Shown here: positions 47,907 through 56,638 of the stretch, piece after piece
Position numbering within the stretch: position 1 is the stretch's first letter
Layout: every line of letters begins with the position of its first letter
Assembly (NCBI GenBank): GCA_029265715.1
Contig: JAJUGZ010000014.1
Location: 1-58,609 of the forward strand
Direction: 5' to 3'
DNA length: 58,609 bases
From: Bacteroidota bacterium
GTDB lineage: Bacteria > Bacteroidota > Bacteroidia > Bacteroidales > Prolixibacteraceae
Program-made: the position numbers and the translations under genes
The notes under the pieces: model-generated
What the model saw: only the letters and a program-made list of their open reading frames with translations
Told to the model about the DNA's origin: nothing
Database searches by the model: none

Positions 47907-49712
47907 CTAAAAACTCCAAAACATCGGGATCAGCAGCATCGACAAGATAAATATCAACAGGTTCAGCGGAAGGCCAACCTTCACAAAATCACGAAACTTA
48001 TAGTTGCCAATCCCCTGAACAATCAGGTTTGTTTGATATCCGATCGGTGTGGAAAAACTGGCCGAAGCCGCCACGCAAATGGCAATAAAAAATGGTTTCG
48101 GGTCGACACCCAACTGGTTGGCCGCAGCCATGGCTATCGGGAACGAAATAGCCGCAGCAGCATTGTTTGTGATAATTTCGGTAAACAAATTTGTCAACAG
48201 ATAGATACATGCTAAAACCCCCACGGCCCCCCAGCTTCGAGCAAAATTGATTGCTGTGTGGGCAATGGCATCGGCGGCCCCGGAATTTTGCAACGCTTTG
48301 CTGACTCCAAACGAGCAGGCAATGGTAATCAGAATGTCCCAGCTGATGGCCTTGGTATATTTATGGTGCGGCAAAATGCGCATCCAGACCATCAGGATGG
48401 CGGCAAAAGCCGAGAAATAGAACATGTCAAGTTGGTTTCCGGCCAAACGGGGCAACCTCTCTCCAAACGTAGCGCCCAGGATCATGATCAGAATAATGAA
48501 CAAAGTAAGCCAGCGCTTGTATTTCGGGATGGTTGTATCGTGATCGCCAATGTATGAAGTCAGGTAGAAGATTTTCGAATCGCCCCAGTTTTTGATAAAC
48601 CGTTCGGTTGTCAACAACACCAGGTTATCGCCTTCTTTCAGCTTCAGGTTATTCACATTTGAGGTAATACGCTCCCCGTTTCGGTGCACTGCAATAACAG
48701 CGGCCTGATAGTGATCAAAAAAACTGTACTCAACAATGGTTTTCCCAATCCCGGGGAAACGCGGGGCCAGCACAGCCTCGTACTGCTTCAGATCGGCGGT
48801 ACTGATCTGGTCTTTTAATAAATCGAGCCCACGCAAACGCACATTGGTCAGCGCAATAATTTTATCGAGGCTGTCCGATTTTCCGGCAACCAGGAGCCGA
48901 TCGTCGGCCTGAAGGCTAATGCCATGCTGTTTGCCATCGATTTTCTCATCTCCCCGTTCAATAACAACAATATCCAGACCTTTTAACTCTTTCAGCCGCC
49001 CGTTTTTTAGCGGAATCCCAATCAGGTTACTATCTGCAGGCACGACCAAGTCGTAATAATAATCTTTCTGGTCGGCCAGCGGTCTCCGGATAAAATCTTT
49101 TTCGCCCGGGAGCAACCGAACCCCAATGTAAGTCATATAAAGATATCCGGCAAAAGCCAGCGGGACACCAACCATTCCCAGTTCAAACATGCTCAACCCG
49201 GCGTATCCGTTTTGCAGCATCAACCCATGAACAACCAGGTTTGTGGAAGTCCCGATCAATGTGCAAACCCCGCCCAGGATTGTGGCATACGAAAGCGGTA
49301 TCAGAAATTTTTGGGAAGACAGGTTTAAGGTTTCGGCCCACTTTTTTACAAGTGGCGCGAATATGATCACCACGGGCGTATTGTTCAGGAAGGCCGAGAT
49401 AAACGAAACCGGGAACATCAGGCGGAAAAACAACAGACGAACCTTTCCTCGCCGTTTTGGCAAAAAAGCATGGGCCATCCGGTTCAAGGCTCCCGATTGA
49501 CGCACCCCTTCGCTAACTAAGAACAAAATACCCACCGTAAGCATCCCTTTGTTTGAAAATCCTTCGATAGCTTCTTTTGTGTTGATGGTCCCGAGCGCCA
49601 TCAGGATAATGATTGCTGAAAACAACACCAGCCCCGGCCGCATAATTTCTTTGGCCAGTGCAATTATCATCAGGATGATGATCGCCAGTACATAATATCC
49701 TTCAAAAGTCAT
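47907..49712 (-). CDS. SLC13/DASS-type anion permease with two TrkA-C domains (sulfate-type)
   Basis: 601 residues with about ten membrane segments. The middle (about 205-375) is cytosolic and carries two TrkA_C-like (RCK_C) domains, a layout found in bacterial sulfate-type permeases of this family. The motif region TNNAAAAISFPIAMAA and the C-terminal block SASFSTPIGYQTNLIVQG match the SLC13 substrate loops. The start overlaps the cysQ stop by four bases, so transport and PAP recycling are coupled; this supports sulfate as substrate. Substrate is inferred. Confidence 0.88.
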   Translation of the reverse strand: MTFEGYYVLAIIILMIIALAKEIMRPGLVLFSAIIILMALGTINTKEAIEGFSNKGMLTVGILFLVSEGVRQSGALNRMAHAFLPKRRGKVRLLFFRLMFPVSFISAFLNNTPVVIIFAPLVKKWAETLNLSSQKFLIPLSYATILGGVCTLIGTSTNLVVHGLMLQNGYAGLSMFELGMVGVPLAFAGYLYMTYIGVRLLPGEKDFIRRPLADQKDYYYDLVVPADSNLIGIPLKNGRLKELKGLDIVVIERGDEKIDGKQHGISLQADDRLLVAGKSDSLDKIIALTNVRLRGLDLLKDQISTADLKQYEAVLAPRFPGIGKTIVEYSFFDHYQAAVIAVHRNGERITSNVNNLKLKEGDNLVLLTTERFIKNWGDSKIFYLTSYIGDHDTTIPKYKRWLTLFIILIMILGATFGERLPRLAGNQLDMFYFSAFAAILMVWMRILPHHKYTKAISWDILITIACSFGVSKALQNSGAADAIAHTAINFARSWGAVGVLACIYLLTNLFTEIITNNAAAAISFPIAMAAANQLGVDPKPFFIAICVAASASFSTPIGYQTNLIVQGIGNYKFRDFVKVGLPLNLLIFILSMLLIPMFWSF

Positions 49713-50554
49713 AATGCAATAAAATCCGGATTGGTTAGGTCTTCTTTATTGTAAATCAGTTCAGTTTTCAGGTCGTGCAAAACAATGCGTTTCCCAACGG
49801 CAGCCAGAATTGCATGCCCGGCTGCAGAGTCCCATTCCATCGTCTTGCCGAATTTCGGATAAACCCGGGCCGTTCCTTCGGCAATCATACAGATTTTCAG
49901 GGAGCTGCCCTTGGAAATCACTGTCAACTCCGGATAGGCAATCTTTTTCTCCTGAATATATTGCAGTGTCTGTTCATTGGTGTGCGAACGGCTTACCACA
50001 ACCACATAGCCTTCCGGATTGGTTATCAGGGGTAACTTTTGTGCCGATTTTTTAAGTTCATAGAATGTGACATCCGCCCGGGGGGCCAATAGTTTCCAAG
50101 CGCCCTGTTGCCGGTCGCCCACATATAATTCGCCGGTCACCGGAGCATAAATGACCCCCAAACCCGGAATGTTGTTACGGAGCAAAGCAATATTGACGGT
50201 AAACTCGTCGTTGCGTTTAATAAATTCCTTGGTACCATCCAGCGGATCGACTAACCAGTATTCGCACCAGTTTCTCCGGACATTGTATGGAATATCTTTC
50301 CCTTCTTCGCTTAAAACCGGAAGCTTAGTTTCTCCAAGAATTTCAGTAACAATGCGGTCGGCTTGCCGATCGGCAACCGTAACGGGGGTCGAATCGGTTT
50401 TATACTGAATTGAAAAATCAGATAATCGGTAAATTTCCCTGATTTGAGCGCCTGCCTGCAATGAAGCGCGGATTGCGCAGTCAATCAATGAATCGTCCGT
50501 TTTTCTATGAAAAAGTTTGTTTTGCAAAATTGTTATGTTTTTGCCAGATGACAA
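49709..50554 (-). CDS. cysQ: 3'(2'),5'-bisphosphate nucleotidase CysQ
   Basis: 281 residues, inositol-monophosphatase fold. It hydrolyses PAP to AMP and phosphate, recycling the by-product of sulfate assimilation. The metal motifs are LSEEGKD (about 80-86), WLVDPLDGTKEF (about 99-110) and EWDSAAGHAIL (about 239-249). The overlap with the SLC13 permease gene shows one operon. Cysteine genes such as cysD/N/H are not in this window. Confidence 0.93.
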   Translation of the reverse strand: MSSGKNITILQNKLFHRKTDDSLIDCAIRASLQAGAQIREIYRLSDFSIQYKTDSTPVTVADRQADRIVTEILGETKLPVLSEEGKDIPYNVRRNWCEYWLVDPLDGTKEFIKRNDEFTVNIALLRNNIPGLGVIYAPVTGELYVGDRQQGAWKLLAPRADVTFYELKKSAQKLPLITNPEGYVVVVSRSHTNEQTLQYIQEKKIAYPELTVISKGSSLKICMIAEGTARVYPKFGKTMEWDSAAGHAILAAVGKRIVLHDLKTELIYNKEDLTNPDFIAL

Positions 50555-50722
50555 TTTCTTGACCTCATAACTTTAGCGGACATCCCATTTACCGGAGCCC
50601 GATAAAATTCAGAAGCTTAAAACTATAAGGTATTTATCCCGGCAGAAACAGTAAAAAGACGTATTTTTTGTCTGCGAAACCGCTACAACAGGTTCAACGC
50701 TACGCGAAACAACAATCCAATC

Positions 50723-52033
50723 CTAAAGGCTCCAGTAGCTTAATGTCCTAATCTGGTTGCGATATAACCCTTTCACATCAACAAGAATCGCGTTTGGAAG
50801 CATAATCTTTACAAAATCGCTTTCCGCCAAACCGGCATATGCATTGTGCGAAACAGCGGCAACAACCGCGGCATACGGGTAGCCCGGATTTTTCTGGAAA
50901 GGCGAAGGAATTAACTGGACGCCATATTCTTCGACAACCGACTCGGCTGATGCCAACGGATCAGTTGCATCGACCGAAACACCGTAATCTTTCAACTCGC
51001 GGATAATGTCAAACACTTTTGAGTTGCGGATGTCGGAAACGTTTTCTTTAAACGTAACCCCCATGACCAGCACTTTGGCCCCAACCGGATTGATCTGGTT
51101 GGCAATCATCCGTTTCACGACCTGTTTACCGATATACCCGCCCATGGTGTCGTTCACAAAACGCCCGGAGTTGATCATTTGCGGATGGTATTTCAATTCT
51201 TTGGCTTTGTGCGCCAGATAATACGGGTCGACTCCAATGCAGTGGCCCCCCACCAAACCCGGATAAAATTTCAGGAAATTCCATTTGGTCCCGGCAGCTT
51301 CGAGCACATCATAAGTATTAATTCCCATACGGCCAAATATGATCGACAGTTCGTTCATCAGGGCAATGTTCACATCGCGCTGGGTATTTTCAATAATTTT
51401 GGCTGCTTCGGCTACTTTAATCGATGGTGCTTTGTGAACCCCGACCTGAACAACTAAGTTATAAAGCTCAGCAATGTTTTCAAGGCTTTCCGGGTCGCAG
51501 CCCGAAACAATTTTGGTGGTATTTACCAATGTATGGACCTTATCGCCCGGATTGATCCGTTCCGGAGAATAGCCCACTTTGAAATCGGTAATAAATTTCA
51601 ATCCGGATATGTTTTCGATCACCGGAATGCAATCCTCTTCGGTTGCCCCGGGGTAAACGGTTGATTCGTAAACCACATAGTCGCCCTTTTTGATGTAGGG
51701 AGCAATGGTCTCTGTTGCTGAAATCAACGGGAACAAATCGGGGTGGTTGTGTTTATTGATCGGAGTCGGAACAGCAACAATGAAAACTGTTGCGCGGCTT
51801 AATTCTTCCGGATTTGTGGTAAAAACGATATCGCAACCTTCAAAATCAGCGGCATCGAGTTCATCGCTCGGATCGATGCGTTGCTTCAATAAATCAACTC
51901 TTTTCTGACTAATATCAAACCCGACAACAGGCACTTTCTTTGCAAATTCGAGCGCCAAAGGTAACCCGACGTAACCGAGGCCAATAACAGCCAGCTTTGT
52001 TTTTTTCTGAAGTAATTCGTCTGTAATCATCAT
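50723..52033 (-). CDS. wbpA: Nucleotide-sugar dehydrogenase, WbpA-like (UDP-GlcNAc 6-dehydrogenase)
   Basis: 436 residues from ATG 52033 (MMITDELLQKKTKLAVIG); the longer open frame shadows the NusG-like gene and has no family similarity. It oxidises C6 of UDP-GlcNAc twice, giving UDP-GlcNAcA. Rossmann motif GLGYVGLPLA at the N-terminus, VPTPINKHNHPDL, the catalytic Cys in GLVGGHCIGVDPYYL (about 265) and GVTFKENVSDIRNSK at the C-terminal domain are all typical. The ManNAc variant (WecC) has the same motifs, so the UDP-GlcNAc call rests on the WbpB/D/E neighbours. Confidence 0.88.
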   Translation of the reverse strand: MMITDELLQKKTKLAVIGLGYVGLPLALEFAKKVPVVGFDISQKRVDLLKQRIDPSDELDAADFEGCDIVFTTNPEELSRATVFIVAVPTPINKHNHPDLFPLISATETIAPYIKKGDYVVYESTVYPGATEEDCIPVIENISGLKFITDFKVGYSPERINPGDKVHTLVNTTKIVSGCDPESLENIAELYNLVVQVGVHKAPSIKVAEAAKIIENTQRDVNIALMNELSIIFGRMGINTYDVLEAAGTKWNFLKFYPGLVGGHCIGVDPYYLAHKAKELKYHPQMINSGRFVNDTMGGYIGKQVVKRMIANQINPVGAKVLVMGVTFKENVSDIRNSKVFDIIRELKDYGVSVDATDPLASAESVVEEYGVQLIPSPFQKNPGYPYAAVVAAVSHNAYAGLAESDFVKIMLPNAILVDVKGLYRNQIRTLSYWSL

Positions 52034-52097
52034 CTGAGAGTTGATTGTTTTTTGATGGTTCCAAAGGTAGCATTTCTGTTTGTTTCCGTAAACAAGA

Positions 52098-52667
52098 TCA
52101 ATGCGTTCTTGTCTTGCCCTGGCTCTCGTCCGGTTTGTTTTCTTCGGGTTCAACAACGATTATGTCAGAAACGGCGATCTCGGTCAGGGCCGCCCAGCCC
52201 AACTGTTCCAGACCGATGGCAATCTTGCTTTTCCCTTTCAGTCTAACCAGTTTACCGCGCATCCCGATCATCGGACCGGCCACGACCTCGACAAGTGCTC
52301 CGGGTTGAAGTTCCTCCACGGAAAGTTCAACTTCGTTATTGTGCTGTTTCAGCATCAGTTTCAGATATTCAATCTGATTGTCGGGAACAACGGCAGCTCT
52401 CCCCTCAAAACGAACGTAACCCACGATATGGTCTGATTGCAATACCCGGTCGTAATCGCGACGATTTACCCGGACAAACAGGTATCCGGAAATCAGCGGC
52501 ATATCTACCCATTTTTTACGGTCGCTCCATTGTCTGAGCCTGCGCTGGATCGGCAAAAAACATTCGACCCCATTTTGCTCCAGCTCTGCAACGGCTTTCT
52601 TTTCAGCCCTCGACCTGGTATAAACGGCATGCCATACTTTTTGTTGCCCGTTGGCTACTTCTTCCAT
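52098..52667 (-). CDS. NusG-like transcription antiterminator (UpxY/RfaH type)
   Basis: 189 residues: NGN domain (about 10-110; WHAVYTRSRAEKKAVAEL, the family start) and KOW domain (about 115-180; LQPGALVEVVAGPMIGMRGKL). Such proteins bind RNA polymerase and promote readthrough of long surface-polysaccharide operons. Usually they lead the operon, whereas here the gene lies between wbpB and wbpA. It overlaps the wbpB end by 13 bases. Sequence is clearly distinct from housekeeping NusG. Confidence 0.9.
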   Translation of the reverse strand: MEEVANGQQKVWHAVYTRSRAEKKAVAELEQNGVECFLPIQRRLRQWSDRKKWVDMPLISGYLFVRVNRRDYDRVLQSDHIVGYVRFEGRAAVVPDNQIEYLKLMLKQHNNEVELSVEELQPGALVEVVAGPMIGMRGKLVRLKGKSKIAIGLEQLGWAALTEIAVSDIIVVEPEENKPDESQGKTRTH

Positions 52668-53686
52668 ACCCTGTCGCGTTCGGTATAAATCCGTTCGATT
52701 ATATCTACGACTTTCAGCCCCTCCAGTGCGTTGGTGTTGATAGAAGACTTGCCGTACAGGGCGTCGACCACGTTTTGAATGACCAAATGATGGTTCTGCG
52801 CCGAACCTTTATAGGGACCATAATCGTTCGGAGGAGCGCTGGCTTCGAGTTCCGGCATCTGGTAATTATCGATGTTGCAGTAAACAACTTCGTTCATATA
52901 TTGCCCGGCTACTTTAATGGTCCCCTTCTCTCCGATCACCGTCAGGCTGCTTTCCAGGTTTTCCTTAAAAATGGCCGTTGAGTAGTTCAGCACCCCCATT
53001 CCTCCGTTTATAAAATCGAAGGTGACAATACCACTATCTTCAAAATCAGTCAGGTTCTGATGGTTAAAATCGCCAAACCGCCCCTGAATATTTTTGATAT
53101 CGCCAAACAGCCAGTACATGATGTCTATAAAATGCGAAAACTGGGTAAACAACGTTCCGCCATCCAGCAGCTGGTCGCCATGCCAGGTCTCGCTGGTATA
53201 ATAGCGGTGGTCTCGGTTCCAATAGCAATTAATCTGAACCTGAAAAATCCGCCCCAGTAACCCTTCTGTAATTACACGTTTCAACCACACCGAAGGAGGT
53301 GAAAAACGGTTCTGCATAACGCAAAAGATGTGTCGGTTTTTCACCAGCGAAAGATGTACCATTTGCTCGGCATCGGCTTTGGTAAGGGCCATCGGCTTTT
53401 CTACCACCACGTGTTTCCCGTCGTTCAGGGCTTTCATGGCCATTTCGGCATGTAACCCATTGGGCGTACAAATATTCAGAATGTCGAATGTCTCGTTTCT
53501 TAACATTTTGTCAAGCGACCGATAAAAAGGCACATCCGGTCTGGGAATCCCACATTGTTCGGGAGTACGGATATCACAAACAGCAACCAGTTCCGATTCG
53601 CTGTTTCTCCGGATCATTTCTGCATGGCGTTTCCCGATATGTCCTTGCCCGACTACCGCAAAACGTATTTTATTTTCTGAATTCAT
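52655..53686 (-). CDS. wbpB: Gfo/Idh/MocA oxidoreductase, WbpB-like
   Basis: 343 residues. N-terminal Rossmann motif VGQGHIGKRHAEMI, EKPMALT with the catalytic Lys (about 96), and C-terminal region NRDHRYY...DGGTLFTQFSHFIDIMYWLFGD. This matches UDP-GlcNAc(A) 3-dehydrogenases (WbpB/WlbA), which oxidise C3 so that WbpE can add an amino group. The start ATG (53684-53686) is the edge of a dispersed repeat that separates it from wbpD. Confidence 0.88.
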   Translation of the reverse strand: MNSENKIRFAVVGQGHIGKRHAEMIRRNSESELVAVCDIRTPEQCGIPRPDVPFYRSLDKMLRNETFDILNICTPNGLHAEMAMKALNDGKHVVVEKPMALTKADAEQMVHLSLVKNRHIFCVMQNRFSPPSVWLKRVITEGLLGRIFQVQINCYWNRDHRYYTSETWHGDQLLDGGTLFTQFSHFIDIMYWLFGDIKNIQGRFGDFNHQNLTDFEDSGIVTFDFINGGMGVLNYSTAIFKENLESSLTVIGEKGTIKVAGQYMNEVVYCNIDNYQMPELEASAPPNDYGPYKGSAQNHHLVIQNVVDALYGKSSINTNALEGLKVVDIIERIYTERDRVWKK

Positions 53687-53955
53687 CCGTATAAATTTTC
53701 AAAGTTATTTCTTACAATTTTCGTATCTATTTCTGTTTTTCAAAATGGTTTTTCAACGAGATGGAATAGCCATTTATACATTCCCGGTTGGTATAAGCTT
53801 CAGCTTTTATGGCTATTTCATTCGTATAAATTTTCAAAGCAGGTTCGTAAAACTTTCGTAACAGCTTTTGTTTTTTAATCAAGTTAGCACCAGAATGGAA
53901 TAGCCATTTGTACATTTTCGGTTGGTATGAGCGATGGCTCTTATGGCTATTTCAT
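53684..53955 (-). repeat. Leader-plus-hairpin dispersed repeat, copy at wbpB (two hairpins)
   Basis: Contains an 80-base block shared with the copies at 9430 and 28147, hairpin 1 (53767-53817), a second block (53822-53895) shared with the lrgA copy, and hairpin 2 (53898-53953). On the minus strand it ends TAACTTTG...TATACGG then the wbpB ATG. The TAACTTTG fits the -7 consensus TAnnTTTG. Confidence 0.85.
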
Positions 53956-53956
53956 C

Positions 53957-54544
53957 CTATTTTATTTCAGGTCGTTTGGTAACTTTTCCATTTTCGAGTT
54001 TATAGCATTCACCGCTTTCCGGACAAACGGCCACTCCTTCCGGATTAAACCGGAGTTTATGCCCGTACTCACTCATCCAGCCTGTTTGACGTGCCGGGTT
54101 GCCTATCACCAGGGCATAATCCGGAATATCTTTAGTTACAACTGCACCGGCCCCGATAAAGGCATAACGTCCGATGGTAACTCCACAAACAATTGTGGCA
54201 TTGGCTCCAATGGTGGCGCCTTTTTGCACCAGGGTCAATTTAAACTCATTCTTCCGGCTGATGGCGCTCCGCGGATTGATTACGTTGGTGAAAACCATCG
54301 ATGGCCCCAAAAACACATCATCCTCACAAATAACGCCGGTATATACCGAAACATTGTTCTGTATTTTGACATTATTCCCAATTTTGACTTCCGGAGAAAT
54401 AACCACATTTTGCCCGATCGAGCAGTTGTTCCCGATTATGCAATTGGGCATGATATGCGAAAAGTGCCAGATTCGTGTACCTTCGCCGATCTGACATCCG
54501 GGGTCGATTATGGCCGATTCGTGTGCAAAGTAAGGTGTCGTCAT
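53957..54544 (-). CDS. wbpD: Hexapeptide-repeat N-acetyltransferase, WbpD-like
   Basis: 195 residues built of left-handed beta-helix hexapeptide repeats ([50 protein letters not shown]). The start [24 protein letters not shown] matches the WbpD/WlbB family, which N-acetylates the 3-amino group on UDP-GlcNAc(3NH2)A. It overlaps wbpE by four bases. Confidence 0.92.
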   Translation of the reverse strand: MTTPYFAHESAIIDPGCQIGEGTRIWHFSHIMPNCIIGNNCSIGQNVVISPEVKIGNNVKIQNNVSVYTGVICEDDVFLGPSMVFTNVINPRSAISRKNEFKLTLVQKGATIGANATIVCGVTIGRYAFIGAGAVVTKDIPDYALVIGNPARQTGWMSEYGHKLRFNPEGVAVCPESGECYKLENGKVTKRPEIK

Positions 54545-55665
54545 TTTTTGAAGAATTCCCGAATGGCCGAAACGATCCAGGTAAGCTGGGCATCGTCCAA
54601 TTCGGTATGCATCGGCAAAGATAGTACTTGTTCCGATAATTTTTCGGCAATCGGGAAATCGCCAGTTTTGTAGCCCAGGTATTTGTATGCTTCCTGAAGG
54701 TGCAGAGGGCGCGGGTAGTAAACCATCGACGGTATTCCTTTTGATTTAAGGAAAGCCTGGAGTTCGTCCCGTTTTTCTGCAACTTTTATCGTGTACTGAT
54801 GAAATGTATGGGTACTGTAATCAACCCGTTCCGGAATTTTTATCTCCGGAATATCTTTTAAATGGTTATCGTAAAAAGCCGCCGCTGTTTGCCGGGCCTG
54901 AATGTATTGGTCGAGATACTTAAGTTTTACGTCCAGAATTGCAGCCTGAATAGCGTCGAGCCGCGAGTTAACGCCTACTTGCTGGTAGACATATTTCTCG
55001 CTCATTCCATGATTGGCAATCGAACGCATACGCTTAGCCAAATCATCGTTATTGGTAAAAATGGCACCACCATCGCCCATGGCACCAAGATTTTTGGTTG
55101 GAAAAAACGAATTGCAGGCAATATCCCCAATGGTTCCGGCTTTTGCTGTTTGCCCGTTTTTGTATATATAATCGGCGCCCAAAGCCTGGCATGCATCTTC
55201 AATCAGGTAAATTCCACGCGGTGCTGAGATATCGTGTAAACACTCCATGTCGGCACACTGCCCGTATAAGTGAACCGGAACAATAGCCCGGGTCCGGGGA
55301 GAAACAGAATAGGCAACAAGTTCGGGCGAAATATTAAAGGATGCTTCATCAATGTCGCACAAAACGGGTTTCAGCTTCATCAAAGCCAACACCTCAAGGG
55401 TCGAAACAAACGTAAATGGAGTAGTGATAACTTCATCGCCCTGATGCAGATCTAAGGCAGTAATTGCAATCTGAAGGGCGTCGGTTCCATTTCCAACCGT
55501 AATCACATGATTGACGCCAAGATATTGCTTCAGGTTAGCCTCAAACTCATTTACTTTTCCACCTTTTACAAAAACACTTGAACGAATTACCTGCTCAATT
55601 TCGTTATCAACTTCTGATTTTATTTTGAGGTACTGGTTGTATAAATCAACCATCGATATATTCAT
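54541..55665 (-). CDS. wbpE: DegT/DnrJ/EryC1 aminotransferase, WbpE-like
   Basis: 374 residues from ATG 55665 ([16 protein letters not shown]), chosen because an AGGAG lies just upstream; ATG 55677 or 55695 are alternatives. PLP enzyme with the Lys in [17 protein letters not shown] (about 185). It transaminates the 3-keto sugar made by WbpB. It is the first gene of the minus-strand sugar set, and its stop overlaps wbpD (ATGA). Confidence 0.92.
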   Translation of the reverse strand: MNISMVDLYNQYLKIKSEVDNEIEQVIRSSVFVKGGKVNEFEANLKQYLGVNHVITVGNGTDALQIAITALDLHQGDEVITTPFTFVSTLEVLALMKLKPVLCDIDEASFNISPELVAYSVSPRTRAIVPVHLYGQCADMECLHDISAPRGIYLIEDACQALGADYIYKNGQTAKAGTIGDIACNSFFPTKNLGAMGDGGAIFTNNDDLAKRMRSIANHGMSEKYVYQQVGVNSRLDAIQAAILDVKLKYLDQYIQARQTAAAFYDNHLKDIPEIKIPERVDYSTHTFHQYTIKVAEKRDELQAFLKSKGIPSMVYYPRPLHLQEAYKYLGYKTGDFPIAEKLSEQVLSLPMHTELDDAQLTWIVSAIREFFKK

Positions 55666-55870
55666 TTTCTCCTGCATATTACTGATTTCCTGCAAAGAAA
55701 GTCGGATTCTTCACGTCATTTGTAAACCGACACGAATTTATAAAATGTTTAAACTGCTGCCCTATTAGGGGTCCAAACTTTTTCACAGCAAAGCAATAAA
55801 ACACAATCATCTAAAAATAAACAACTTAACATCTGAGTTGAAATTTTATTTGAAAAAATATCACAAACTA

Positions 55871-55901
55871 TTTGTTTGATAAAATTTAAACCATACTTTT
55901 G
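55871..55901 (+). promoter_or_regulatory. Promoter of tRNA-Lys
   Basis: TTTG (55871-55874), 19 bases, then TACTTTTG (55894-55901): an exact match to the Bacteroidota TTTG-N19-TAnnTTTG pattern, with the tRNA 38 bases downstream. Confidence 0.75.
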
Positions 55902-55939
55902 CAACCGCTTTTGAAAAACAAAAGCAGACATACAAGGAT

Positions 55940-56012
55940 GACTCAGTAGCTCAGCAGGTAGAGCACATCCCTTTTAAGGATGGGGTCCTGGGTTCGAATC
56001 CCAGCTGAGTCA
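55940..56012 (+). tRNA. tRNA-Lys (anticodon TTT)
   Basis: Acceptor GACTCAG (55940-55946) pairs with CTGAGTC (56005-56011), discriminator A. The anticodon stem CATCC/GGATG closes loop CTTTTAA, giving anticodon TTT. T loop TTCGAAT is standard. CCA is not encoded. Confidence 0.95.
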
Positions 56013-56031
56013 CTTAAAACAACAAAAAATG

Positions 56032-56067
56032 AAAAGCGCTTAAATCATAGGTTTAGGCGCTTTTTTA
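56032..56067 (+). terminator. Terminator after tRNA-Lys
   Basis: A twelve-pair stem with G-U pairs (AGCGCTTAAATC with GGTTTAGGCGCT) is followed by TTTTTT. Confidence 0.8.
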
Positions 56068-56191
56068 TTTCCGGAAGGGTGTCAAAATATGCAGCGATTC
56101 GGGATCAATGGATCAATTTATAAATCGGGTGGATAAAATATAATTCTCCATATCTTTCGGGTATGGAAATCGAATGGATCAATTCAACATT
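56068..56191. other. Intergenic region after the tRNA-Lys terminator
   Basis: No gene or recognised signal is seen. Two short direct copies of ATCGAATGGATCAATT/GATCAATGGATCAATT occur near 56110 and 56170. Confidence 0.3.
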
Positions 56192-56360
56192 AGACTGTTT
56201 AAATTTAGGTTATCGAAAAATTTAAAACTCAATTTTATCATTTTTCACTCACCCAAAGACCGGTAAACCGGTCTTTTCCCCTTCTATGCTTTGAGAGGGG
56301 CGGCGCATCGAAGATGCAAGAGGGGTAAATATGGGGGACAAATAAAATTTAAACAGTTTC
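56192..56360. repeat. MITE-like element B, copy 2
   Basis: Clearly homologous to 23131-23294. Ends GACTGTTTAAATTTAGG and, on the complement, GAAACTGTTTAAATTTTAT; internal perfect AAGACCGG/CCGGTCTT hairpin. Confidence 0.75.
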
Positions 56361-56575
56361 TGAGGAGAATGTGAAAAATTAAGCCTGAAATAGCCATGAG
56401 AGCTGAAGTATAAAAGTTAAAGCTTTGTGTGTGGCTTCCTTCCGGTTCCGGCTTCACAGCAGACACCCGTTCCACTGAGCTCACGCCCGAAACCTTACCT
56501 TCGGATAATGGTATGGTAGCTATCGCCCCCAGAAAGAACTTACACTTTCAAAATAACAGGCTCGCGCACAACAAC
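56361..56575. other. Intergenic region with hairpin-repeat remnant
   Basis: Contains AATAGCCATGAGAGC followed by a diverged right arm near 56436, a relic of the AGCCAT hairpin family. An open frame here (56429-56731) lacks support. No other element recognised. Confidence 0.35.
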
Positions 56576-56607
56576 AAAAAAAAATCCTCCGGCTCACACC
56601 GGAGGAT
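56576..56607 (-). terminator. Terminator of the DUF4382 gene
   Basis: Perfect nine-pair stem ATCCTCCGG (56584-56592) / CCGGAGGAT (56599-56607). The A run 56576-56584 gives a T tract on the minus strand, about 30 bases past the stop codon. Confidence 0.9.
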
Positions 56608-56638
56608 CTTCATTCCCTTGTTAGTTAAACAGAACACG

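Noticed and set aside
52034-52156. N-terminal extension of the WbpA-like dehydrogenase
   Set aside because: Family similarity begins at about residue 45 of the long frame; the extension covers the end of the NusG-like gene. ATG 52033 gives the normal length.
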